Shown here in pieces: positions 1-9,701 of a stretch of 14,790 bases of DNA. The position numbers and the translations under genes were made by a program. The stretch lies in assembly GCA_001970855.1 (NCBI GenBank), contig LSSN01004827.1:1-14790 (forward strand). The letters are read 5' to 3'. The stretch is from Smittium culicis. Lineage: Eukaryota > Kickxellomycota > Harpellomycetes > Harpellales > Legeriomycetaceae. Below the pieces are notes generated by a model. The model worked only from the letters and a program-made list of their open reading frames with translations, was not told the DNA's origin and did no database searches. Position 1 is the stretch's first letter, and every line of letters starts with the position of its first letter.

Positions 1-131
1 TATACACCATAATCAAACGTTTTGATTTTGAACTTGACCCCAAACGCGGTATGCCCGAACCTGATTACAATTCCATGGTCATCCTACCTACCGGTCCTGC
101 ATCAATCAGATACATCCGCCGCAAAAACTAG
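1..131 (+). CDS. ERG11: Lanosterol 14-alpha-demethylase (CYP51), C-terminal end only
   Basis: Only the last 42 codons are in the window; the frame is open from the left edge and ends at TAG 129-131. The tail reads PEPDYNSMVILPTGPASIR and then a basic end (YIRRKN). This matches the C-terminal signature of CYP51 enzymes: a Pro-rich turn, an aromatic-Ser-Met-Val strand, LPTGPA, then Ile and basic residues. CYP51 is the haem monooxygenase that removes the 14-alpha methyl group of lanosterol or eburicol in the endoplasmic reticulum during ergosterol synthesis, and it is the azole target. The haem-binding Cys region and N-terminal anchor lie off the window. The gene converges on the TCD gene, with about 350 bases between the stops. 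Another P450 family is possible, but the LPTGPA tail favours CYP51. Confidence 0.82.
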   Translation, partial: YTIIKRFDFELDPKRGMPEPDYNSMVILPTGPASIRYIRRKN

Positions 132-482
132 ATCCCCCTTACACAACTATTTTTTTTGAACCAATTTTTACTTTGTATCGTCATTTTTTAGCTCCCAAAT
201 ATTTCCTTTTTATATCAACTTTTTTCATTATTTTAAAATTAACATTTTAATAATAATAATATCAATTATATCAATTATATCAATACTCAAGTTTAATTAT
301 TTCTGAATTTAATCAAGTTTCATAGTCAAATCTTGAACTAATAGAATTACGCATAATAAAAGAAAATCGTCTAACACTGATAATATAAGAAAAAAATAAA
401 ACTTGTCACATTTTACACTCTCTAAACGATCGCATTTTGTATATCTTTAGTTTTTTCATTGTACGTTATAGAAAAAAAATAG
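132..482. other. Convergent intergenic region, 3' flanks of ERG11 and TCD genes
   Basis: No gene is visible. It is AT-rich, with a (TAA)n run and a 9-base tandem repeat (see 249-284). On the plus strand AATAAA occurs at 355-360 and again at 395-400; either could be the polyadenylation signal of the ERG11 transcript, though chance AATAAA is common at this composition. The 71-codon plus frame at 437-652 runs into the antisense of the TCD gene and is not a gene. Confidence 0.55.
249..284. repeat. Short tandem repeats: (TAA)n then (ATCAATTAT)x2.7
   Basis: About four TAA units at 249-260 are followed by a 9-base unit, ATCAATTAT, at 261-269 and 270-278 with a partial copy at 279-284. It lies in the 3' flank of ERG11. 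This is simple-sequence expansion; no function is implied. Confidence 0.8.
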
Positions 483-2341
483 TTATGGGAATTTATCAGG
501 CAAAGACGCGTACAATCTTTCAATTTCAAACCTCGAGTGGATATAGTCAACAACGGCTTTATCGTAATAAGTGTCTGGATCAACGCCTTCATCAAGCTTG
601 CAGTGTTTATCGGCCTCCTTCTTGGTCATGCACACGCAGTTCAGTGAGCTGAGTGGCTTGTCCGCGTAGTACCTGACGAGGCTCAGCTTGTCGACTGCGT
701 TGGAGATAGCGCTCTTGCCCATCCACATTTCCTCGAAGATATATCCGATTTCCTCAACGGTCAGGCTGATCGCTGAAATGATCTTTGTTTTTGCGCCCTC
801 CCTGTGCATCAGGTCGCGGTGCAGGCGCACGTATAGCGCGTGGCGGCCCTTGATCGCTAGCGGTTCTGTAGGGAAGTTACCGAGTTCTGTTAGAACCCTC
901 GTTGCCATAACCATCCCAAAGATCGCTGGCATTGTGCCTACACAATTCAATTCAATTCAATCAGATCAAACAAACATATAATTTACAATTTAAATATTTA
1001 AGGTCCCATATCAAACTACAATTAAAAAAAAAACCATTTGTAAAATGAGGAGAAAAATTTTTTTTTTCAATTTACCTAAAACTGGAACTATTCTAACGCG
1101 GAAATCAGGCAGCACCGAAAATTCATCGACTTTCTCCTCCTGGCTCTCGCTCAGAGACACTAGCTGCACTTTCCCAGGCTTCTCCGTCGAATAAACCGCC
1201 TCAATCCCACTCTCAATCCCCATCTTCTTCAACCGCCTCCGGACTGCGCGCGACAACGAATCCTCAAACGTGTTCCCAATATCGGAAATCTGAATTCGCG
1301 ACGGATCTGACTTCATCCCCGCTCCCATCGCGCTAATCACCTTGATTTTTTTGTCGTAGCAGTACTTCAGCAAGTCCAACTTGGTGTCAATGTTGTCTAT
1401 ACAATCCAGTACATAATCGGGATTTCCTATCAACATAAAAAGTTATTTTAAATCTTACCCTCGTTTTAATCAATAAACTAATTACTTGGTTAATTTTATG
1501 AATAGATTAAGACTTGTAGTGAAAAAAAAAAATGGCTAACCTGACAAAAGTTCTTCCTGATTATCTTTGCTAAAAAGCTCGACTCTAGTGTCGATTTTAA
1601 TATGTGGCACAATCTCCAAAAATCTTTTGCGCATCGCTTCGACTTTTGACATCCCAACGTCGCTTCTAATTGCTACCGCATGACGATTTAAAGAACTAAG
1701 TGTGACTTGATCGAAATCAATTAATCGAATCCTCTGGACACCGGACCTGATCAACATCAATGCTGCCCATGATCCAACACCGCCTGCGCCAACAACTACC
1801 ACAAAACTCGATTTAATGCATTCAAGATTATCAGCCCCGAAAAACGAACAGTTTCTAGAAAGCTGCTCAGCAAACAAAAGCTTCTCGTTAGGACTAGTAA
1901 CTACTTTAGTATCTTTTGTAACAACATTGAGATTCGTCTCTATATTAAAAATAAATTGAGTTTTAGTTTATAATTTTAAATCCGATTTATTTTATTTTAT
2001 TTACATTTAATTTAATTTCATCAAAGGTAAATAAACTTTGTCTATCTTTATTTTTTTTCTTAAAGATTTAAAAAAATTAAAAAAATTATTTGGATAATGA
2101 AAAGTTTCTACTTATTACCTCTTCCGCTGCTCGCTTTGTCAAACTGGCTGAAATTGTTTATATCGAATTCTGGAGGCTCAATCGATTCTTTGATTTTTTT
2201 GACCCTTTCAATTCTCTTGACCTTTTGATAAGTGAACACCGTGCTAAGCGTTAATGCCGACGCAGTCGCAGCAACCAACGCAAACTGCGCATTCCGATTC
2301 CCCGAAAAGTACTCGGTTACTTTTTCCAAAGAACTTGACAT
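483..2341 (-). CDS. TCD1/TCD2: tRNA threonylcarbamoyladenosine dehydratase (E1-like, TCD1/TCD2 family), four exons
   Basis: Exons on the minus strand are 2341-2119, 1939-1541, 1426-1076 and 937-483; joined they give 1428 nt (475 aa, stop TAA 483-485). Splicing rebuilds family motifs across all junctions: LLSG/NPDYVLDCIDN and RIVPVLG/TMPAIFGM. The family dehydrates t6A37 of ANN-decoding tRNAs to cyclic ct6A using ATP. Visible parts: hydrophobic N-terminal segment (about residues 19-37) followed by a basic stretch, like the mitochondrial outer-membrane anchor of yeast Tcd1/Tcd2; Rossmann nucleotide loop GAGGVGS (125-131); RLIDFDQVTLSSLNRHAVA (146-164), the E1-like ATP/Mg region; the DCIDNIDTK block; VYSTEKP (285-291); GTMPAIFGMVMA (325-336). 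The start ATG at 2341 is the only one that includes the anchor; its context is poor (T at -3). Length is slightly above the yeast paralogues. I cannot tell which paralogue it matches. Confidence 0.93.
938..1075 (-). other. TCD gene intron 3 (138 bp)
   Basis: The donor is TTTTAG/GTAAATTG and the acceptor is TTGTGTAG/GCACAATG, phase 1. Joining restores Gly325 between PVL and TMPAIF, a conserved family stretch, so the junctions are well determined. Close to the acceptor lies a pentamer repeat, AATTC in 3.4 copies (plus-strand 944-960). Confidence 0.9.
1427..1540 (-). other. TCD gene intron 2 (114 bp)
   Basis: The donor is TGTCAG/GTTAGCC, a non-consensus GTTAG, and the acceptor is GTTGATAG/GAAATCCC, phase 1. 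Joining gives LLSG-NPDYVLDCIDN, as expected of the family. A poly-T tract of about 11 lies just after the donor on the transcribed strand. Confidence 0.9.
1940..2118 (-). other. TCD gene intron 1 (179 bp)
   Basis: The donor is GGAAGAG/GTAATAAG and the acceptor is TTTTTAATATAG/AGACGAAT, phase 1. It separates the exon coding for the membrane anchor from the catalytic domain. The alternative AG two bases downstream would break the frame, which fixes the acceptor at 1940. Confidence 0.85.
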
Positions 2342-2367
2342 ATACTTTTTGTAATTCTTCTATACGA

Positions 2368-2391
2368 CTGCAAAAAAGATATATATATTGG
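2368..2391 (-). promoter_or_regulatory. CCAAT/TATA-like block upstream of the TCD gene
   Basis: On the minus strand CCAAT (2391-2387) runs straight into ATATATATAT, followed by CTTTTTTGCAG (2378-2368), 26 bases before the ATG. A TATA box this near the start codon would imply a very short leader. The TTGCAG may instead be a splice acceptor of a 5' leader intron. Composition alone could produce the TATA run. Confidence 0.3.
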
Positions 2392-2805
2392 TGGGAAAAA
2401 AACTATTTTTTGATTATTGTGTCTGCTACTAAAGTTATAGAAATTTAAAAAAAAAATTATTGAAATGAATAAACAATTAAATTAACAATTTTGTTCCTAT
2501 TTATGTTAATTTTTCACACTTCAATCGATCACAGCTATTGGAAAAAAATGCCGATACTTTTATTTTATTTTTTCCTGCTATATAAATTAGCACAGAAAAA
2601 GCGATCAGTCCAATAATCAGCCATCAAAGAAATTGCTTAGAAAATGATAAAAAAACCCCTTCAAAAAAACTACAAAATACACACATCTACATTTTTCTAG
2701 GCGTTGAAGTACGTATCACAAAAACACACAGGGGTATAAGCTTAAATGATTGTATTTACTTTATACATCTGACTCAAATCTATTCGTAAATACGGAATAT
2801 ATCTC
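2392..2805. other. Intergenic, no gene seen
   Basis: AT-rich with homopolymer runs. Neither strand has a frame that looks coding. The only short GC-containing words are near 2700-2745 and belong to no recognised element. Confidence 0.5.
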
Positions 2806-3333
2806 TTAAGAGTGAAATACCTTACCTTGGTTTAGGGGCTTAAGTAGTGTACTTTTATAAGTACAATACAATAAAATTTCGCACAACGTTGCACTATCCT
2901 TGGTCAATGATTGATGATAGCGAAGGAAGCGATCGAAGATTCCAGAAGAGGGCCATCTAGAAACAGGAGGAACCGATTCGTTTAGCACAGTCTGAGACAT
3001 TATCTGTGCACAAGTCCAGCGTTCGACGGCATTACGGAACTCAGCCGTTTAGCAGCTTATTGTAGGAGAGCCAGGTCGATCATTCCCACGTTTGGGTAGG
3101 AGCCTATTTTTTATTAATCAAGTTAGATGTTGGCTCTTACTAAGAGCATATGACCTCAACGAATTCAATTTTGTTGGAACGAGCTTAATTCTATGACTGC
3201 TTGTAACTTCAGTCATCCAGCCTACTTGAAGCAATGCCTGGGTGGTTCTTTCAGTTGATAGATCGATCACATTTCCCTTTAGGTACGCTGCTGGTAGACC
3301 GGCAGAGGAATTTATTAGTATTAGAATATTAGT
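2806..3333 (-). pseudogene. Decayed coding sequence, identity unknown (possible transposon relic)
   Basis: A patch of clearly higher GC than its surroundings. One minus-strand frame reads as protein-like text over about 175 codons, interrupted by TGA (3118-3120) and TAA (3049-3051). Upstream segment: hydrophilic, including TTQALLQVGWMTEVTSSHR and NSLRSYALSKSQHL. Downstream segment: AEFRNAVERWTCAQIMSQT, then VSRWPSSGIFDRFLRYH, up to AAACCAAGGTAAGG, where a good splice-donor-like word (G/GTAAGG) sits. The W-x-SS-x-FD-x-F-x-R string is faintly like the end of a tyrosine recombinase of DIRS-type elements, but the catalytic His/Arg/Tyr cannot be confirmed, so no function is assigned. It could also be one exon of an unrecognised gene. 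The 64-codon frame from ATG 3000 is part of this patch, not a gene on its own. Confidence 0.4.
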
Positions 3334-4139
3334 TTACTTTACTGCATATTTTCTTTTATTGTTATCATACCAATAAAATTACGTGATTAAAAAAAACTCC
3401 CCGAATATATTTATTAGCTCACATTAAACTCATGGAAGCTATTATAGCGTTTTTTTTATATTTCTAATTAATTATTCCATTGATCGTGCTTGTATCATAA
3501 TTGAATTTTTGATTTCTTCCACTATAATGCCCCCGTATATTTTTTACACTTTCAGCCAAATTAAAAGAAAAACTCTCTATAGTTGAAACTAAATGATAAT
3601 ATAAATCAATAGCATATATTTCGCCAAAAAGTAAAATTTACATAATTTTAAAAGAAATTGTATATTACTAAAATACCAAAAAATATTGACAGAAAAAATT
3701 AGTGTAATTGAATAGGCTCATTGAAATTTTTCCGAATTACACAGATGTATGTTTTTATATTTATATCAAGTTACTAATATTTAATACAATAATTTTTATA
3801 ACTTTAATTTTAATTGCTGCAATATTATCATATCAATTAATTTAATAGTATTATCGTTATACTAAATTATATTAGCAAATATCACCTGACAACTTTTTAT
3901 ATATGAAAATAAACAATTTATTTATTTCTAAAAATTATATTTTTATATTTTCTAGTCATAGGTTACAGTTTTATCAATAAAAACAAAAAAGCAATGCAAA
4001 ATATTAAAAATAGTTAAAATATATTTTGATTGTTGAAAAAATCAATCAGCTAAAAATATGTTCTAAATGATCTATAAATCATAATATATAATGATTCCTA
4101 TTTCGAATATTTGGTAAAAGAATAATAATAAATGAATAA
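3334..4139. other. AT-rich intergenic, nothing seen
   Basis: Dominated by A/T runs on both strands, with no frame of note, no tRNA-like cloverleaf words and no obvious repeat. It is the 3' flank of the F-box/ankyrin gene. Confidence 0.5.
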
Positions 4140-6736
4140 TTATTTTATACCCAACTTAATATACTCACTGATACATTTTAGGTAGTAAGAATCGTGGTTC
4201 TTAGTTGATTTAAACCCATAGCAAGTCATCAATATCACAAGCCCAAAGTTATGAATGCTACATGAGTAGTAAAAGCACTTAGATTTCGGATCTGTCAAAT
4301 CTGCACCATTGCAATGTAACCATCTTACAAGTTCAACTGAACCACTTTTACATGCTTTTGCTATTGGTAGGTTTTTATTATGATCAATTTCTGCACCTGC
4401 TTTAACGATTTCTTTCACCATTTCTAATCTCCCTGAGCTGCAAGCTTTTAATAAAAATTTATTCAGCTCAGATACACTGATTTTTTCTATCTTCAGGATT
4501 AGAGTCATAAATTTGGTATAATTTCTTTTTATACAATGTAATATTGTTTCATGATGGCTATAGCTTGTAATTTTTATATTATTCATTATATAGTCAACTA
4601 TATTTTTGTGATTTTTTTTAACCGCATCTCTGAGAATTTCTTTTATAGCTAAAGTTTCATAAAACTTGTATCTTAAACAGAACTCTGTGATGCAATAAAA
4701 TCTGCCTTTATAGATCTCTAATATTTTACTATCTGTAATTTTGCTATCAATATAAGAAAAATCTTTCAATTCCCAATCAGTTTCAGAAAAAAAAGTTATT
4801 CCAACCATTTTACATAAAATTTTCGATATCGCTACATTTCCTAACCTTGGTAAAGCTATTTTCATAATTATATCGGCGATTTCTGAATTATTAGTCATTG
4901 AAATTAAATTTAATAACGTTTCATTGTTGATAAATAAATTCGCACCATTTAAAATCAGATACTTCAAAACTTTGAAATTATTTTCATTAAGGGATTCAAA
5001 TAGAGAATCGTCATTTTTTATACCAATTTCAATACCACGTCTAATAAAATATTTAACCATTCGGATATCACTATTTGCTAGCCCTTTTGTAAAAACAACT
5101 TCGCTTACTAATTGAATATTTGATATATCTCTAAGAATTGAATCAAGAACTAGGTAGCAATTGTTATATATGGCATCACAAACCATCTCTTCTATCCAAT
5201 ATCTAAATTTTGATCTGTTTCTGTAAAGAAAAACGCACATTTTTTTACTCCCTTCTTTTGAAATAACTTTGGCAGATGAGATTGCATCATTTGAAATAAT
5301 TGACCCATTATCTAAAAGATACTGAGCAACTTGATAGTGTCGATTTTTTAAGGCATAAACAAGTGGATTGGGGCTATGTTTATGATACAACACACCAGCC
5401 TGAACAATCAGTTTGATAAAAAATATATAGCCTGTGTTATATCCTAAGCCGATAGCTTCATCGGTTGCAAGCTTTATACTATACCTGCTATCTAGCAAAT
5501 GCTTCAAGTTTCGTGAGTGTTTTCTTCGAAGGCAGTGATCAAACGCTTCAGTTATAGTATATTCAAATGTTTTTTTATTTCTCACTATAAATTTGAAAAA
5601 AATAGGTTCTCTGCTGATATTATTTTTTGCTGCGATTTTAAATTTTTCAGTAATGAGTCTATAGTATTCGTTTATGAAGAATTCAAGTATAAGGATACCT
5701 TCATCGGTGGTTTCTAATAATCATTAAATACATCTAAATAAGTGCCATGATTTAATTAATAAATTGAACAGGCGGATAACTAAAAAATACCTCTCTTTAT
5801 TGCTAAAATCATCATTTCACTGAAATCGATAATTTTAAAGCTCGGCTTAGAAAGCTCGTATACTATTCTAAAAATTTCGAAATTCCCTGATTGTACTGAG
5901 TATTCTAAAGAATTACATCTTTTAATATATGTTTTAATACCATCTGTTTTTACTATTGAATGTATATGACCTATATTATTTATTTTTTCAAATGATCCAT
6001 TTTCTTTACTACATTCAAAATATGTTTCCTTAAAATCCCCTACGCAAGCAAAACTATTTTTTTCAATAAAACCTCCATTATAAAAAATGATAGTTTCGGT
6101 ATTTTTATCTGGAACACTTCCAGAATATGTTTTTTTTACATTGTCTGTTTCATATATTTTTAATTTGAGTTTGTAATGTATAAAAGCATTTTTTGATGCA
6201 ATAAATCTTTCGCTACCCTCATCCAAAAGCTCAAACGAATCTGATTTTATTTCGTGGGCTGAGTAAAGTAACCTTAAAACTTCAAAATGGCCATTTTTAA
6301 TCATAGCTTCAAATGAGCTCAATTTATATTCATTTATATTTATTATTGGCTTTATATTTTGATTTTTTTTTGCTCCTGCTTGAATTCCATTCACTGTCGC
6401 TATCATTAGCAATCTCTTTAGAACATTGGGCCAACCATTCGCCATAATATTATCGATAATTGACAAATCAGGATAATTGGGGTAAACACCTCTGTTTATG
6501 AACACCATTATCAGCTCTTCGCTTTTAAAAATATCCTTAAACCTCATTATCAAATGGAATACAGAGGTGCCGCCATTTTCCTTGAATCGCTTATGGAAAA
6601 AGTTGGCTCGATTTATAGGATCTTTTGAAATTTGATTAAAAGTGGTACATACTCTATAAAATCTGATGTTTTGGCATTCAACAAATATTTTCGATAAAAT
6701 ATCGGAATTAAGTGTAGAAAAAAAGTCCTTAGTCAT
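4140..6736 (-). CDS. F-box and ankyrin-repeat protein, two exons
   Basis: Exon 1 is 6736-5791 and exon 2 is 5713-4140; the 77-bp phase-1 intron joins ILAIKR to ETTDEGILILEFF, giving 839 aa and stop TAA 4140-4142. The start ATG 6736 has A at -3. Residues 5-45 form an F-box-like motif (LNSDILSKIF, then FYRVCTTFNQISKDP), which in F-box proteins binds Skp1 in an SCF ubiquitin ligase. Degenerate ankyrin units follow: about 139-161, 276-295, 431-452, 549-574, and the best two near the C-terminus (731-759, 763-788), with G-x-EMV-x-IV-AGAEID and SGSVELVRWLHCNGADL. Residues about 165-275 look unlike ankyrin, with Ser/Thr/Asn/Gly and aromatic residues, and may be a separate folded insert. Codons are strongly A/T-ending, unlike the TCD and PLP-enzyme genes. 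Substrate and role are unknown. It could be a plain ankyrin protein if the F-box call is wrong. Confidence 0.82.
5714..5790 (-). other. Intron of the F-box/ankyrin gene (77 bp)
   Basis: The donor is AAGAGAG/GTATTTTTTAG and the acceptor is TGATTATTAG/AAACCACC, phase 1. Without removing it the upstream frame stops at 5780 and the downstream frame opens only after a TGA just before the acceptor. Splicing joins them into one ankyrin-type reading frame. The AG/GT donor and TAG acceptor match the other introns of the window. Confidence 0.82.
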
Positions 6737-9240
6737 TTTTATTATTGGAATTTATATAAATTTAATTATTGCAAACATGAAATTTTATTATAGGAAAACT
6801 TACGCTATATATATCATAGATAATTATCATTGCTTCTTATTCTTGTTTTTTCTATTGACTCTATGAAATTCAATTACTTTTCATTTAGAATTACTTTTTT
6901 TTTATTCAGATTTTAGATTTTTCATATAATCCTGGTTTTTATTTAGAATCCTACGTAAATATATCTCTAATGCATACATATTTTAGAAATACAATTTGCG
7001 CAATGTAAAATATGTTTTATATTTGGTGTTTACATTTTTAATTAGTAAAAATATTTGTTAGATATTACCCTATATTTATTCTTTTTTCATATAAGCTCAA
7101 TTAGCAATTCTGCATTTTTAATATACTTTTTTTATATTAATATGCATTTTTTCTATTTCAAATTTCATATTTTTGAAATAAAAACTAAAATAAAAAACTT
7201 TCCATCTATATATATACGGTTTAAAAAATATCTATTTACATTTTTAAACTCTGTATTTGTAACAATTTCATGAAATTAACCCAATTTGAATTGTATTATA
7301 TTAATATTTGAATCAAAAAAATAATTTTGAAGCTTAATTTTTACCTTGTGCGTCTGTATGTACATTTTTTTATATTATATTTTCACACATATCCTATCCT
7401 TAATACATATTTAATACTACTTTATTTTAGTTTTTTTTAGTTCGCGCTATATAGGCTGATAGATTTTAATATATGTATATAGATTCGTTATATCATATTT
7501 AAGTTTGTATTTCTTCACTTTTTTAGTTTTAATCCTTATCTCTTGAATCGATGAATAATTTATATGATTTTTCAAGCAATCCTTATTTTCAATAAAATAT
7601 AGAAAATTTCTTGTTCTAGGCGAGCTTAAAAATAGAAATATAAAAGCCTAAAAATACCTGAAATCTTTAAAGAAATATATTCAACATATTTAACACATTT
7701 TTTGAGAAACATTTTGCAGAAAATACTTAATCCGATGTGTAGCCTATGCTTAATACAGCAATATACAGATTTTTATAAATACTCATCTCTATTGTGATAG
7801 AATCTGGTTTTTTAATGAATTTTTGTACTCAGACGTTGTGTAAATAAAATAATGACTGTAATTTAGTTAATATACCTTCTTTATCATTCAAAAAAAAAAT
7901 TTCATTGATTGCTTTCTGGAGACAATTGAATTCAGAAATTAAGGGAATTCTCGAGTGTATTTGAACTTTTTAGCAATAAATTTCGAATTTTAACTTTAAA
8001 TAATACCAGGAACGAATCATTTCAAAACCATGTTTTAAGTTAGATTTTTTTTATTAAAATATGTTTTACTCGCTCTATCAAGCAAAATTTTAGTAGGAGT
8101 TGGGAAATTTTCTTAGGAATTTAGAATTTCGATTGGTAATCATGTTATATATTATTCATTATCTTACTCTTAAAAAATATTCACTCAATTTCTGGTAAAT
8201 CAAAAATAATTATCATAAATTTATAATACGAGCATATTAATAACTAATATCACTATATTCGAAAATCAATTAAAAATACTGTAATTTATTGCTAAAATGG
8301 GATTTATCAACTCTATCAAATATAAACTTTTGGAGTGCACTACTAAAGTATGCGCAAGACTGATAATCTGAAATTTTTCTATATTTTTTTAGGTAAAACA
8401 AAAATTTTAGCAAGTGTGCTTTTAAGAATTTTTAATAATACTAATTTTAGTTTAAGGAATAATAATTCTAATTTCATACTGCAAATAAATTTATTTTTCG
8501 GGGTATAAATTGTTTTCCTTAAAGGCGATTTGGGTCAATATAAACATTTACATAGCCATTAGTTCAATTAGACTAATTTTTTGAACTTTTAATCAATTAT
8601 AGAATTAAGAATTTCCTAAAAAATCGATTTCTATGAAATTACTCAAATCTTTATTAGCAATCGCTACTATTGTGTACAGAAAATATATAATGGCGTGCAA
8701 ATATAATTTTTTCATCCTTCTTCATGATAATAGTGTTATAACAAAAAGAAATCAAGTTACAGTTAGTAGATTTTTTTAAGATACCTAAATGTAGTTTAAA
8801 TTCTGAAAAATTATAGAGAATAATAAAATTTCAGCTTTCATTGATTATATATAAATATATAATCTTGACTAAAATCCCGAATATAATTTAAATAATATAT
8901 AACCCTTAAAAAAATTCATTGGAATCTGTAAATATCGATGGATAAATATATTATGAAAATATTTTCTTATAAATAATAGCTTTTCCTGTATAAAAATTAC
9001 TTTATAGTAAAACTTTTCAATAAAAAAATTTTTTAAGAAGCTTTTTTTTCCGTGTAGGTTTTTTAAAATAAATGAAAAATATAATTGACTTCTATCTGCC
9101 CCTCAAAAAGCTCCATATTCACAAAGATTTTTTTAGTTTGATAACATCAATTAATCATAGTTTGAAGAAATAAAAGCTCTAGAAAAATGAATGACTTTCA
9201 AAGATTTCGATTTTTTCGCCTATAAGATAGTTCAAAGATT
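6737..9240. other. AT-rich desert, 2.5 kb, no gene seen
   Basis: Extremely AT-rich with many A and T homopolymers. The longest frame (plus 7055-7273) translates to almost pure Phe/Ile/Tyr/Ser/Lys, as expected by chance. A TTTATATAAAT word at about 6753-6763, just upstream of the F-box/ankyrin ATG, is the only promoter-like element. I found no RNA gene, array or long repeat by eye. Confidence 0.55.
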
Positions 9241-9701
9241 TTAATTACTCACATAATTAGTTGTGATTTATCTTCAGCTGATTTCATTGAAATAAGAAAT
9301 ATATACAAAACCTTTGATGTAATTTCGCATCGGTATGAACCGGTAAATCTTCGATCATCTGCGATATCTCCCCGGCTGAAGTTCATAAGAATGTAGCAAA
9401 AAGTCTCAGGCGTACACAAGTTGCATCAGGGGCAAAATTTTTTGAATTTTTAGTGTACAATTTTCATTCTCAACAGGTGCTGATCAGTCTGAAGTATGCT
9501 CATACGCATTTTCCGATCCACTGTGCATCGGTGGATGACAGACTGGTTATTTCGTCGTTTCCGATCGACTATAGTGACGATATTCTGACCGATTTATTCT
9601 TTAGTACAAACTTTTTTGATCCACCGGACGCTCCTGGTCACACAGGTGGCCATCAGGGCCTTTATCGGTGCCTTGATGAGGTCTGCGATTCATGTTTTTG
9701 A
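9241..9701 (+). pseudogene. Plus-strand decayed coding relic, identity unknown
   Basis: GC content rises abruptly here. Two overlapping plus frames read as protein: 9241-9396, which includes IYKTFDVISHRYEPVNLRSS and ends at TAG 9394, and 9339-9701, which has no ATG but 120 open codons, with segments such as AEVHKNVAKSLRRTQVASG, VLISLKYAHTHFPIHCASV and DDRLVISSFPIDYSDDIL. The switch near 9365-9395 looks like a frameshift in an older reading frame. From about 9597 on it is antisense to the reverse-transcriptase relic, so its last 30 or so codons are probably not its own. I do not recognise the protein. It may be another ORF of a mobile element or a host gene fragment next to the insertion. Confidence 0.4.

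Noticed and set aside
2820..3310. Structured noncoding RNA (SRP, RNase P, U1 or U3) in the GC-richer island
   Set aside because: Some short words resemble box C/D or U1 5'-end sequence, but no complete conserved core was found, and protein-like text in one frame explains the island better.
7055..7273. 72-codon plus-strand open frame
   Set aside because: Almost only Phe, Ile, Tyr, Ser and Lys from A/T-rich codons, with no motif or conserved-looking stretch; it lies in an AT desert and is expected by chance.
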